Positions 1 to 8,403 of a stretch of DNA of 64,000 nt are shown here, one piece after another. This DNA is from an uncultured Clostridia bacterium (lineage in GTDB: Bacteria; Bacillota; Clostridia; Christensenellales; Borkfalkiaceae): assembly GCA_944372525.1 (NCBI GenBank), contig CALVZL010000021.1:55924-119923 (forward strand). The letters run 5' to 3'. The translations under genes were made by a program, and so were the position numbers. Position 1 is the stretch's first letter; every line of letters begins with the position of its first letter. The notes below the pieces were generated by a model. The model was not told where the DNA came from. It ran no database searches and was given only the letters and a program-made list of their open reading frames with translations.

Positions 1-136
1 TCTTTCTGCCCATGCGGACAAAGATATTGGGCTTCTTGTTTTTATCTGCTTTTTTCGGCTGTTTCTGCTGTTTGGGCTGCACGGAGGACTCGGTGTCCTT
101 CTGCACCTTTTCGTTGCTTTCGTTGGATTTTGCCAT
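1..136 (-). CDS. secE: Preprotein translocase subunit SecE, partial (N-terminal part)
   Basis: Only the first ~45 codons are in the window; the gene runs off the left edge. The product would be the small membrane subunit that clamps SecY in the SecYEG translocon. What is visible is a hydrophilic Lys/Gln-rich leader (MAKSNESNEK...) ending in NIFVRMGRK, which resembles the stretch just before the SecE membrane helix. The start ATG at 136 has a GGGAG site about 9 nt upstream. It sits just downstream of rpmG, the common rpmG-secE-nusG order, and this context carries much of the call because the transmembrane segment is not visible. Confidence 0.72.
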   Translation of the reverse strand, partial: MAKSNESNEKVQKDTESSVQPKQQKQPKKADKNKKPNIFVRMGRK

Positions 137-172
137 AACTATGTCTCCCGTATCGCGCAAAATGCGCGCAAC

Positions 173-337
173 TTACTTGGTTTCTTTGTGCACGGTATGC
201 TTTTTGCAGACGGGGCAGTATTTGTTCAGCTCGAGACGATCGGGATCGTTGCGCTTGTTCTTGAAACTGTCGTAATTCCTGTTTTTACATTCCGTACATT
301 CAAACGTAACCTTCATTCTCGTCGATTTCGTTGCCAT
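173..337 (-). CDS. rpmG: 50S ribosomal protein L33
   Basis: A 54-residue large-subunit ribosomal protein, the usual L33 length. It reads [14 protein letters not shown]... and has two CxxC pairs (ECTEC near residue 13 and CPVC near residue 41), so it is the zinc-binding form of L33. The central [10 protein letters not shown] and C-terminal HTVHKETK are typical of the family. It is followed on the same strand by secE with 36 nt between, so the two are probably cotranscribed from the promoter at 393-421. Confidence 0.95.
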   Translation of the reverse strand: MATKSTRMKVTFECTECKNRNYDSFKNKRNDPDRLELNKYCPVCKKHTVHKETK

Positions 338-392
338 GATGCGCTAAAACTCCATACAAAAAAATTACACCCCACGTTTGGTGTGTAAAGTG

Positions 393-421
393 AGTTTAGC
401 ACACTTTCCGGGGCTTGTCAA
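393..421 (-). promoter_or_regulatory. Sigma-70/SigA-type promoter for rpmG-secE
   Basis: Minus strand: TTGACA (416-421), a 17-bp spacer and TAAACT (393-398). It lies 56 bp upstream of the rpmG start codon. Confidence 0.75.
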
Positions 422-471
422 TCGATTTTTCATTGTTTTCCGGAAAAAAGAAATATTTTTGGAAAAGTTTG

Positions 472-508
472 AAACAAAAAGCACGTCCGCGGAAAATCCG
501 CGGACGCA
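472..508 (-). terminator. Intrinsic terminator after the large lipoprotein gene
   Basis: A 9-bp GC-rich stem (CGTCCGCGG/CCGCGGACG, 484-492 with 498-506) around AAAAT, followed on the minus strand by CTTTTTGTTT. It lies 30 nt past the stop at 538. Confidence 0.8.
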
Positions 509-537
509 CGTTTTGTTCTGTTTCGGAACCTGCTTCC

Positions 538-3500
538 TTATGCCTTGAGCGTGTACCCGTCGACGGTGAAATAATCGACCGCTTCCGCCGTGAAGTGGAT
601 GTTGAACTCGCTGACGGAGGAATTCGTCACGGGCAGCGTATAGACGCACTCGTAGGTATCCGTCGCGTTGCTGATCGTCACCGTGACCGTCACGACGCTC
701 GGGAGCGTCCAGTCAAACTCGATCACCCAGTCGCAATCGCGCGCGATCGCAGTGAAGGTCTCCCAACCGGTCTCGCCGAATTCGCCGCCGTTTATGCTGA
801 TCGTGCTCGTATAGCCTTCGCCGAGCGCAGAGGTCGAGCCTTCCGGCGCAAACGTCCAGCCGTAGTTGTCGAGACGGCCGGTGAAGCCTTCCTTGAACTC
901 AAACAGGATCGTGTTCCAGTTCGCCGCAACCGTACCCTTCTGCGTTCCCCAAACGGTAAGCACGCCGCCCGCGGGAAGGGAAACGGGTACATCGTACCAG
1001 TCTGTCCAAACGACAGGATTCTCAAACTTGACATCTTCATTCAAAACGGTGATCTCAATGCTGCCGCTCTCCACCGTGATGTCATCGACCCAATAAGGAT
1101 TTCCGGTGATCTGTCCCGTGAGCGCGCCCGTCGTAAAGCCGGTGAAGACAGAATTGACAACCCAAACGTCTCCGCTTGCGGTGAAATTCCCTTCTCCGTC
1201 CACCGTACCGCAGACGATCTCCTGATACATCGTCACCGTCGAACCGATTCTCGTAACATACAGCGTGTAGGCGCCGAGATATGCGTTGTTCGCCGTATCG
1301 CCTTGCTCCACAAGCGTCGCTTCCGCGCCGTTCTTCGTGATCGTGGTCGTGACGGTGCTCGTCTCGGACGCGACCCAAAGATCGCCCCACGCTCCAGCAG
1401 GATTGAAGAAGTTCATGTCGAAGAACTTCGTGCCGTCGGTGAGTTCGAAGACAACGTCCTGATACCAGTTGGGATCGCGCGTGTTCATCCAGGTATATCG
1501 GATCGCGAAGTTGCCCTTCAACGCCTTCGCGCCCAGCGCATCGGAATCCCACCACTCGCCGGAAGTATCCGTATTGGCAACTTCCGCCGCTGCGCTCAAC
1601 GTAATATAATTGTATCCGTTTTCCGTCATCACTTTCTCGCGGGTATAGCCGCAGACGGAGCAGATCTCAAGATTTTCCGTACCGGTAGCCGTCCAGGTAT
1701 GCTCCCCGCTCGCAGGCGTAACCGCCGTGCCGTAATAGAAGGAATATTCTTTGTCGCCGATCGTTACGGTGTAGAGATATGCCTCATATCCCGTCGTCAC
1801 GCAGTTGTATTCCTGCGTCGTGACTCTCTCGCCTTCCGGCTCAACCGTGGTCTTCGTGATCAGGTTGTCTGCGCCGACCGTATAGATGTCGTATGCCGCC
1901 GCATTGGCGTCCTCGTTGACCGTGAAGAAGAAGACGTCTTTCGCGTTCTCTGCACGGATCCCGATCGCATCGACCGCAACTTCCATGACCATGAGACCGC
2001 CGCGGTCATAGTCGCCGTTGTTGTTGACGGTTCCGAGAATGACAAACTTCAACGCCGTATTCTTCGCCGTGGTCAGCTCGTTGCTGTCCTGCGCCGCAAC
2101 CGTTCCGTCCGCATTCAGCGTCATGGACAGGTTGTACGACTCGCCGTACTTGTTCATCAGGTTGATCTTGACGACCGTCTCAAGTCCCGCACGGATATTG
2201 CCGCCGACCGTCTGTTCGTCGAATGCCTTCATGACATACATTCTCTTGGCGGAGACAAACACATAGATGCCGTCTGCCACTTTGACGATTCCGGTATCCG
2301 CCGCAGGCTCTGCACTGAACACAAACGGATAATAATATGTCACATTCAGAAGCGCCTTGCCGTCTGCGCCGTTGAGCGCCGTAGCGTTGAAGGCGTTGTC
2401 GGACGAAAGATTTGCAAGTTCGGGGGCATCGATCTTGTACGTTACGGTCAGCGTGCCGTTCGCATAGGAGATCGCCGTGATGCTCGTGAGCGAAGAAGAG
2501 AAGGGCTTGTACGAGCCGCTTGCCTGCACCTGCTCGTTGATCTCGGAAATGCTCTTCGATGCGTTGGTGACGGTGAGCTGATAATCGCCGATGTCTGCGA
2601 TCGACGAGCCGGTGAATCCCTTGAACTCTACGGTGTAAGAACCGCCCGCATCAAGCGTGAAATCGCTCTCGACGATCTCTGCGCTGAATTCGGGAAGCGC
2701 GTCGCCGACCACTCCGGAGACGTTGACGACGACTGTCTGCACGACCTCTTCGCCGTTCTTGAGAATAAGGTTGAAGTTTGCCGTAGCGGAGGAAAGCGGA
2801 ACGATGACGTCGATGTTCTTCACGCCCGCCGTTTCGCCGTCGGTCACAACCGCCACGCCTTTTTCCGCCGTAACCGCGTTAAACGTCCCTTCCGCACCGA
2901 TGATCTTGAACGCCACAAAATAATTATCGGATACGCCGAGCGCCTCTTTCTGCGCGCTTGTGAGCGTTGCGGCCGTTCCCGTCACGACGATCTGGATGCC
3001 GTCCTTCGCCTCGTTGAGCGCGTAATCGAGCGCAACTGCGCCGGATTCGAACAATATATCGTTATACTTGATCGCGGTGCCGTTGATCTGCACAAACTCG
3101 CTGGGCACAACGGAGATGAGGTTGCCTGCGCCCGCTTTGCCGACCGCTTCGCCGCTCTCGGTATAATAGTGCACAAATCCCGCGAACTCCAGGCAGAAAT
3201 CGTACATTCCCGCCTGCAGAGGGGTCGTCGCAAGGCTGACCCTCTGAGAGACCGTTCCTGTCTCGGATGCGACGTCGATGTACGCATACGCATTGTAGGA
3301 ATTGAGAACGGTGAGGGGCTCGCCTGTCTGCTTATCGTTTTTGTTCATCGTAGCGATCGTCGTGATGCCCGTCGCATCGAACATCTTGCCTTCGGGCTGA
3401 ACGGTCGCGTCGGGCTGCGTCGCCTCGAATTCGACGACCTTGCTGCCCTTCGTGATGACAAGCTTGGAAACCTGATAGGTCACTTTTTCGCCGTATGCCG

Positions 3501-4467
3501 CGACTTCATAGGAAGCGTCGGGAACGCGGACCGTATAGGTGAGCGTCTTCGTAGGCGTGCCGCCGACCGCCGTGCCGGGAGCATAGAGCTGATGACGGAT
3601 CATGAACACGTCGTCCATACCGTAATTGTATGTCACGACGACCGTGGCGTACACGGGGTTGTCTTCATCCTTCTCGTCGACGAGCTCGGATGCGTTCCAG
3701 GTCGTACCGTTCGTGAACACCTGCCACAGCTCGGATTCGGACGTCGCCGCGCCGGACGTCGCCGTCGCTCCGCTCGGATCGTGGGGAGACGTATATCCAG
3801 CGACCTGACCGATGACCCAGTTGTCTTCACGGGGAAGCACACCGTCGGGCCCGTTGCGAAGCCCCATCAGAGGCGTATTCCAGGTCGCTGCCGTATCGAC
3901 GTCGAGGATCTTCAGCGTCATCTCAATGGATTGACCCTGCGTAAGCGTATAATAATTGACGTGCGTCTCGCCCGCGATGGGGGCCTTTGCAGGTGAATTT
4001 GCGCTTTGCTCGGTCAACGTCGCCTGATTGCCCCACGCGACCGTCGTGACAACGTCGGTCAGTTCAAGGGTTTCCTGGCTTGCGCCGCAGGAGCATTCCA
4101 AAAGACCGTCGCCCTTATCTACCCAGCTGTGCTCGACGGTGACGTAGTAATCTTCCGAATACGCCTCCTGTCCCTCGGGCTGATTTTTAGGCGTGACGAT
4201 AATGAGATATTCGCCCGCTTCCGTTGCATCGTAAGCAGACGAATCCACGTCGTATTCGCTTGCCTTGAGTTCGACGTATTCGTCGGATCCGCTGTATCTG
4301 ACAGATACCTTCAGATCACCGACGGAGAACTCTTCGCCTTCCTGGAAGGCCGTCTTATACCCTTCCAGCCGGATCCTGTTGATCGACTTTGCGCCGCCGC
4401 AGGAGAACAGGAAGAGAGTAAAAGACATTGCAAAAAGCAAAGTTAAAATAACTTTCAGCTTTTTCAT
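538..4467 (-). CDS. Very large surface lipoprotein with Ig-like and lectin-like segments, function unknown
   Basis: 1309 residues. The N-terminus is a lipoprotein signal (MKKLK, hydrophobic stretch, FSC with Cys at about 23), so it should be anchored outside the membrane. A short Ig-like or bacterial adhesion-type segment follows (about 30-110, including VSVRYSG and DATEAGEYLI). Two related short Cys motifs, HSW...LLECSCGASQE near 115 and HTWTATG...CSVCGY around 960, look like repeated spacers. The C-terminal third (WGDLWVASETSTV, YTLYVTRIGSTVTMYQ, WNTILFEFKEGF) resembles jelly-roll or LamG-like folds that bind glycans. No catalytic motif was recognised. The ATG at 4467 is chosen over a TTG three codons upstream because AGGGGG lies 11 nt before the ATG but only 2 nt before the TTG. 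It stands alone between its own promoter and terminator. Confidence 0.8.
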   Translation of the reverse strand: MKKLKVILTLLFAMSFTLFLFSCGGAKSINRIRLEGYKTAFQEGEEFSVGDLKVSVRYSGSDEYVELKASEYDVDSSAYDATEAGEYLIIVTPKNQPEGQEAYSEDYYVTVEHSWVDKGDGLLECSCGASQETLELTDVVTTVAWGNQATLTEQSANSPAKAPIAGETHVNYYTLTQGQSIEMTLKILDVDTAATWNTPLMGLRNGPDGVLPREDNWVIGQVAGYTSPHDPSGATATSGAATSESELWQVFTNGTTWNASELVDEKDEDNPVYATVVVTYNYGMDDVFMIRHQLYAPGTAVGGTPTKTLTYTVRVPDASYEVAAYGEKVTYQVSKLVITKGSKVVEFEATQPDATVQPEGKMFDATGITTIATMNKNDKQTGEPLTVLNSYNAYAYIDVASETGTVSQRVSLATTPLQAGMYDFCLEFAGFVHYYTESGEAVGKAGAGNLISVVPSEFVQINGTAIKYNDILFESGAVALDYALNEAKDGIQIVVTGTAATLTSAQKEALGVSDNYFVAFKIIGAEGTFNAVTAEKGVAVVTDGETAGVKNIDVIVPLSSATANFNLILKNGEEVVQTVVVNVSGVVGDALPEFSAEIVESDFTLDAGGSYTVEFKGFTGSSIADIGDYQLTVTNASKSISEINEQVQASGSYKPFSSSLTSITAISYANGTLTVTYKIDAPELANLSSDNAFNATALNGADGKALLNVTYYYPFVFSAEPAADTGIVKVADGIYVFVSAKRMYVMKAFDEQTVGGNIRAGLETVVKINLMNKYGESYNLSMTLNADGTVAAQDSNELTTAKNTALKFVILGTVNNNGDYDRGGLMVMEVAVDAIGIRAENAKDVFFFTVNEDANAAAYDIYTVGADNLITKTTVEPEGERVTTQEYNCVTTGYEAYLYTVTIGDKEYSFYYGTAVTPASGEHTWTATGTENLEICSVCGYTREKVMTENGYNYITLSAAAEVANTDTSGEWWDSDALGAKALKGNFAIRYTWMNTRDPNWYQDVVFELTDGTKFFDMNFFNPAGAWGDLWVASETSTVTTTITKNGAEATLVEQGDTANNAYLGAYTLYVTRIGSTVTMYQEIVCGTVDGEGNFTASGDVWVVNSVFTGFTTGALTGQITGNPYWVDDITVESGSIEITVLNEDVKFENPVVWTDWYDVPVSLPAGGVLTVWGTQKGTVAANWNTILFEFKEGFTGRLDNYGWTFAPEGSTSALGEGYTSTISINGGEFGETGWETFTAIARDCDWVIEFDWTLPSVVTVTVTISNATDTYECVYTLPVTNSSVSEFNIHFTAEAVDYFTVDGYTLKA

Positions 4468-4529
4468 ATAAGCCAAATCCCCCTAATGATATAATTTAGT
4501 ATTGTCACGCGGTCTGCGTAACTATCATA

Positions 4530-4558
4530 ATTCTACAATAAAAATCCCGCTCTGTCAA
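4530..4558 (-). promoter_or_regulatory. SigA-type promoter for the large lipoprotein
   Basis: Minus strand TTGACA (4553-4558), 17-bp spacer, TAGAAT (4530-4535), about 62 bp before the start at 4467. Confidence 0.8.
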
Positions 4559-4698
4559 TACTTTTTGCGGAAAAGTTTTTCACCTTTTAGAGTTTTTATT
4601 CTTTCCCTCTTGCATTTTGATGGGAAAACAAAAGAGAACACATAAAAACTGCACAAAAACGCCGCGCAATTTTTTTGTGTTTTTTTCTTGCGCACATC

Positions 4699-4727
4699 TT
4701 GACAAGCCGCGCGTTCCGTACTATAAT
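4699..4727 (+). promoter_or_regulatory. SigA-type promoter for the 4763 membrane protein
   Basis: Plus strand TTGACA (4699-4704), 17-bp spacer, perfect TATAAT (4722-4727), 35 bp before the start codon. Confidence 0.85.
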
Positions 4728-4762
4728 AAAATCACTATAATGATTTATTCGGGGGATTCTTT

Positions 4763-5218
4763 ATGGCAGTTTTGGGTATCGTCACCGTTTTTCTCACCTG
4801 CTTCGTTTTGATTTATTATGCTTACCTGGCAGAGCGCACCGATCACGACGTTGCATTCTTTCTGAGCGTCGGCATCATCCTGATCGTGATGAATCTCGCC
4901 ACGAACGCAGGCGCGATCTGGGGGCTCGCATGGCTTTACCTCATCATTGACGTACTGTTTATCGGATTGGGCTTTCTTATTAGCCGGCACGGGAGCGCGG
5001 CGTTCTATGCCTCCATCGGTCCTTGGTTCAAAAACACCTTTGCGGACAAGATGATTGGCGTGAAACTGCTCTCTTTCCTTGTCCCTCCCGCAGGCGCCGT
5101 ACTGTTCGGCGTCAATTATCGCTCCAACGAAACCATTTCGAAAGCAGGCGGCAAAGCTGCAATTTGGGGGCTTCTCGTATGGCTTCTGATGCTGTGGCTC
5201 GTGCTCGGGATCGTCTGA
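4763..5218 (+). CDS. Small multi-pass membrane protein, unknown
   Basis: 151 residues with about four hydrophobic segments: 3-22, 31-45, 51-73 and a C-terminal helix from about 131. A polar loop (SIGPWFKNTFADKMIG) lies in the middle. No family was recognised. The start follows GGGGGATTCTTT, an acceptable ribosome site. The gene has its own promoter and terminator and is divergent from the large lipoprotein, so it looks like a single-gene unit. It may be a DUF-type protein restricted to related Clostridia. Confidence 0.75.
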   Translation: MAVLGIVTVFLTCFVLIYYAYLAERTDHDVAFFLSVGIILIVMNLATNAGAIWGLAWLYLIIDVLFIGLGFLISRHGSAAFYASIGPWFKNTFADKMIGVKLLSFLVPPAGAVLFGVNYRSNETISKAGGKAAIWGLLVWLLMLWLVLGIV

Positions 5219-5232
5219 TCGTTTTGCATCTT

Positions 5233-5266
5233 CCCCGTCCGTTCCCGCGGACGGGGTTTCTTTTTC
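5233..5266 (+). terminator. Intrinsic terminator for the 4763 gene
   Basis: Stem CCCCGTCCG/CGGACGGGG (5233-5241 with 5248-5256) followed by TTTCTTTTT. Confidence 0.85.
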
Positions 5267-5304
5267 GAAAAAATCGCCTCGCGGCAAATAGCCGCGAGGC
5301 GATT
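5266..5304 (-). terminator. Intrinsic terminator for galK-galM
   Basis: 14-bp stem AATCGCCTCGCGGC/GCCGCGAGGCGATT (5272-5285 with 5291-5304). On the minus strand a T tract follows (GATTTTTTC). It lies 17 nt after the galM stop. Confidence 0.85.
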
Positions 5305-5321
5305 CCCTTATGTTCGTTTTC

Positions 5322-6359
5322 TCATTCCGCATCGAACCGATAGGCTGCGGAAAAGACGTACTCTTCGCCTGCGTCCAAAAAGGAGCTCCCCAGCGCGGCG
5401 TATTCGGGCACGTTGACGTTGTTCGGAATCGCCTGCGTCTCCAGGCAGAACCCCGTACGCGCGCCGTAATATCCGCTTTTGCCCTGCTGGTGCAGCCCGT
5501 TGCCCGCATAGAACTGAACGGCGGGCATGTCGGTAAAACAGCTCATGCAAATCCCCGTATTCGGACTCTTTGCGACGGCATACCGTACATATTCCCCGCA
5601 TTTCTTGTTCAGGACATAACAATGATCATATCCGTTCCCCTGAAGGAGGTCGACGTCCTGTGCACCGATGTCCCTGCCGATCTCTTTGGGCGTGCGGAAG
5701 TCGAACGCCGTCCCCTCCACCGCCTTGAATCCGCCGACGGGGATCATGGCGGAGTTGGTGGGCGTAATGCGATCGCTGTCGATCTCAAGCGTATGCCCGA
5801 GAATGCTCCCGCTTCCTTCTCCGCCGAGATTGAAGTATGCGTGGTTGGTGAGGTTGACCGCCGTTTTGCGATCGGTGACCGCCCGATAACGCAGCTTCAG
5901 TTCCCCGTCCGAAAATGTATAGACGACGGTGACCTGCAAATTTCCGGGATAGTTTTCCTCGCCGTCGGGAGAAAACAGAGAAAGCCGCAGCTCATCTCCG
6001 GCGATTTCACTCTTCCAGATCTTTTTGTTGAATCCGATCTTCCCTCCGTGCAGATGATTGCCGCGGTCGTTGCAATAGAGCGCATACGTTGTCCCGTCCA
6101 CGGTCAGTTTCCCTTCCCCGATGCGGTTTCCGAACCTGCCGATGAGCGCTCCGAGATAACCCCCGTTCTGTTCGTATCCCGCGACGTCGGGATAGCCCAG
6201 GATCACATCGGTCGGTCTGCCCGTCCGATCGGGAACGACAAGACTCTGCAGAATACCGCCGAAATCGAGCACGGTCGCGCTGCGCGCCCCGTCGCGGAAG
6301 ACAAATGCGTGTACCGTCTCCCCTGCCGCAGTTTTTCCGAACACCTTCTTTTCAATCAT
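5322..6359 (-). CDS. galM: Aldose 1-epimerase (mutarotase)
   Basis: 345 residues, the normal galactose mutarotase length. It interconverts alpha and beta anomers of galactose, supplying galactokinase with alpha-D-galactose. Diagnostic motifs are GRFGNRIGEGKL (about 73-84), GNHLHGG (about 100-106), NLTNHAYFNLGG (about 169-180, with the catalytic His) and CLETQAIPNN (about 309-318, with the catalytic Glu). GGGGAAGGAG lies 7 nt before the ATG. It follows galK by 48 nt on the same strand, forming a two-gene galactose unit. No galT or galE is seen in the window. Confidence 0.93.
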   Translation of the reverse strand: MIEKKVFGKTAAGETVHAFVFRDGARSATVLDFGGILQSLVVPDRTGRPTDVILGYPDVAGYEQNGGYLGALIGRFGNRIGEGKLTVDGTTYALYCNDRGNHLHGGKIGFNKKIWKSEIAGDELRLSLFSPDGEENYPGNLQVTVVYTFSDGELKLRYRAVTDRKTAVNLTNHAYFNLGGEGSGSILGHTLEIDSDRITPTNSAMIPVGGFKAVEGTAFDFRTPKEIGRDIGAQDVDLLQGNGYDHCYVLNKKCGEYVRYAVAKSPNTGICMSCFTDMPAVQFYAGNGLHQQGKSGYYGARTGFCLETQAIPNNVNVPEYAALGSSFLDAGEEYVFSAAYRFDAE

Positions 6360-6407
6360 AATATCACTCCTTCCCCCGCTGCAGCGGGTTGCTTTCTCTT
6401 GCCGTAT

Positions 6408-7613
6408 TCAGAGGATCTCGCAGACCCCTGTCTCGCGCAGATCCGCATAAAATACGTTTTCCCTGCCGAACACGCGCGCCATCTCCTTGCCGTAGCGCCG
6501 CTCCTCCCCCTTCCGGCAGAAGGCGATCACCGTCCCCGTGAATCCGCCGCCCATCATGCGGTAGGCGCCGCCGCCGAGCAGCCGTTCGGACATCTGCAGG
6601 GCGATCACGACGGGCTGCGCGATCTCGCCGGGCGGATAACAGTTCTGAAGCACGCCGAGACTGCTCTGCCCGCTCTCGCGCACCTGCGCAAAAAAGGAAG
6701 AAAGATCTCCCCGTTTCAATGCGTCCGCCGCCCGCTCCACGCGCGCGTTTTCGCGGAAGAAATGCACGGCACGCAGGATCGCACGATCGCTCGTGCTCTT
6801 GCGAAGCGCGGGAAGCGAAGAAAACAGCGCGTCCTCCGAGACGTCGCGCAAGCGTTTTTTTCCGAAAAACGCGGCGACGTCCGCCATCTCCCGCCGAATG
6901 TCGTTGTATTGTGCGTTCATTCCCGCGTGCGAACCGCCCGTGTTCGTAAGGACAAGGCGATATCCCTCGGGCGGCGGAAGACTCTCGACCGCAGGCGGAA
7001 ACGTTCCAAGATCCATGTAATTCAATCCCCCGAACGCGATGCCCGCCTGGTCGAGCAGTCCGCTCGTCTTGCCGAAATAGCGGTTCTCCGCAAAATTCCC
7101 CGCCAGCGCTTTGTCGAGCGGCGGAATCGTTCCCCCGCAAAAGCGGTCTGCAAGTTCCGCAACGGCAAGTTCGAACGCCGCCGAAGAAGAGACGCCCGCC
7201 CCGCGGAAAACGGTACTGTGCGTACAGGCGGAAAATCCCCGCAACGGATACCCCCGATCCGCGAGAAAGCGCAGCACGCCGCGCGCCAGCGCGACGGACT
7301 TTCCCTTTTCCCGCTCCCGCATCCCGAGATCGTGCAGAGAAATGCGAACGGGATAGAAGTCCTCCGAAGCGATCTCCACCAGCTCGTCCTCCCGTGCGGA
7401 CGCGGCGCAGAGAATGTCGCAGGAAAGCGCGGAGACGAGTACTTTTCCGCCGTTGTGATCGGTATGATTTCCCACGATCTCGGCGCGTCCGGGAGAAGAG
7501 ACCCATTTCTGCGGTCCGCCGCCAAACTGCGCACGGAAAAAACGGGAAAGTTTCTCCCGTCTGCGCGCAAACGCGTCTTCTTCCGTCTCGCTTCTCTCCC
7601 AAAGTTCCCTCAT
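6408..7613 (-). CDS. galK: Galactokinase-family GHMP kinase
   Basis: 401 residues; phosphorylates galactose at C1 with ATP if it is a true galactokinase. All three GHMP motifs are present: PGRAEIVGNHTDHNGG (N-terminal sugar site), GAGVSSSAAFELAV (phosphate loop) and MMGGGFTGTVIAF (motif 3). The first motif has Asn where classical GalK has Glu or Asp (GEHTDY), so this is a divergent member and the substrate could differ. The reading frame stays open upstream to 7760. The ATG at 7613 is chosen because the protein from there matches GalK length and a strong promoter ends only 6 nt before it, which predicts a leaderless transcript. It is cotranscribed with galM. Confidence 0.88.
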   Translation of the reverse strand: MRELWERSETEEDAFARRREKLSRFFRAQFGGGPQKWVSSPGRAEIVGNHTDHNGGKVLVSALSCDILCAASAREDELVEIASEDFYPVRISLHDLGMREREKGKSVALARGVLRFLADRGYPLRGFSACTHSTVFRGAGVSSSAAFELAVAELADRFCGGTIPPLDKALAGNFAENRYFGKTSGLLDQAGIAFGGLNYMDLGTFPPAVESLPPPEGYRLVLTNTGGSHAGMNAQYNDIRREMADVAAFFGKKRLRDVSEDALFSSLPALRKSTSDRAILRAVHFFRENARVERAADALKRGDLSSFFAQVRESGQSSLGVLQNCYPPGEIAQPVVIALQMSERLLGGGAYRMMGGGFTGTVIAFCRKGEERRYGKEMARVFGRENVFYADLRETGVCEIL

Positions 7614-7619
7614 GGCCTC

Positions 7620-7648
7620 ATTATAACACAGCCCGGAGCGATTGTAAA
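7620..7648 (-). promoter_or_regulatory. galK promoter, predicted leaderless start
   Basis: Minus strand TTTACA (7643-7648), 17-bp spacer, TATAAT (7620-7625). Only 6 nt (GAGGCC) separate the -10 box from the galK ATG, so transcription should begin at about the start codon. Confidence 0.75.
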
Positions 7649-7680
7649 TAAAATCGCAAAAAGAAACGCAAACTTCGGAT

Positions 7681-8403
7681 ATGCGAAAAAAATTTCTTCC
7701 CGTCGCGCTGCTCTTCGGGATCGGCTTCCTTCTCTTCGCCGTCTGCGGAGGCGTTCGCATGGCAGAGCATGCCGCCGTCTTCGCGCAGACGGAGGAACAA
7801 AAAACGATCTACCTTACATTCGACGACGGACCGAGCACCGTCGTAACAAACCGAATTTTGGACACCCTCCGGCGCGAGCGCGTCCGTGCGACCTTTTTCA
7901 TCGTAAGCGACCGCGCCCTGACCCGCCGCGAAACACTCCGTCGCATCGCGGAGGAAGGACACGCCATCGGCATCCACTCCGCCTCGCACGATTACGGGAA
8001 GATCTATTCCTCCGATGCGGCATTTGCCGCAGACGTCGACGAATGCGCCCGGGTCATCGAAGAGATCGCAGGCGTCCGTCCCCGGCTGTATCGTTTCCCC
8101 GGCGGCGGACCGAACAAAGAAGAACGGGAACAAAAGGAACTCTTTATACGGGAACGGGGTTACCGCATCGTCTCCTGGAACGCCGTCTGCGGAGACGAAG
8201 AGATCCCCTATGCGGACGCGGCGACCCTCGTGCGTCAAAGCATTGCCACGTCGAAAGGAAAACGCTCCGTCGTCCTGCTGATGCACGATTCCGCACACCA
8301 CGCGGCAACTGCAGACGCCCTTCCCGCGATCATCGGATATTTCCGCGAACAGGGGTACGAATTCCGCCTCTTCTCCGAGAGCCTCGCGCCCGTCTTGCCC
8401 TGA
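7681..8403 (+). CDS. Exported polysaccharide deacetylase (NodB domain)
   Basis: 240 residues: a short cytoplasmic start, one hydrophobic anchor (7-23) and a NodB domain facing outward. The five family motifs are readable: TFDDGPS (46-52, Asp49 as metal ligand), HSASHDY (99-105, His99 and His103), RFPGGG (138-143), VSWNAVCGD (motif 4) and LLMHD (motif 5). It probably removes acetyl groups from peptidoglycan or another amino-sugar polymer, like PdaA or PgdA enzymes. No clear ribosome binding site precedes the ATG. It is divergent from galK, and its last 74 nt overlap the 3' end of the Ca2+ ATPase on the opposite strand. Confidence 0.9.
   Translation: MRKKFLPVALLFGIGFLLFAVCGGVRMAEHAAVFAQTEEQKTIYLTFDDGPSTVVTNRILDTLRRERVRATFFIVSDRALTRRETLRRIAEEGHAIGIHSASHDYGKIYSSDAAFAADVDECARVIEEIAGVRPRLYRFPGGGPNKEEREQKELFIRERGYRIVSWNAVCGDEEIPYADAATLVRQSIATSKGKRSVVLLMHDSAHHAATADALPAIIGYFREQGYEFRLFSESLAPVLP

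Noticed and set aside
12-388. Plus-strand frames at the left edge
   Set aside because: They are antisense to rpmG and secE, which are clear on the minus strand.
415-3996. Long open frame (~1190 codons) on the plus strand opposite the large lipoprotein gene
   Set aside because: It is a GC-driven shadow. The minus strand has a signal peptide, ribosome site, promoter and terminator, while the plus frame is Arg/Asp-rich with no recognisable domain.
7643-7681. Promoter for the deacetylase
   Set aside because: No pair of boxes with acceptable spacing was found on the plus strand, so none is claimed.
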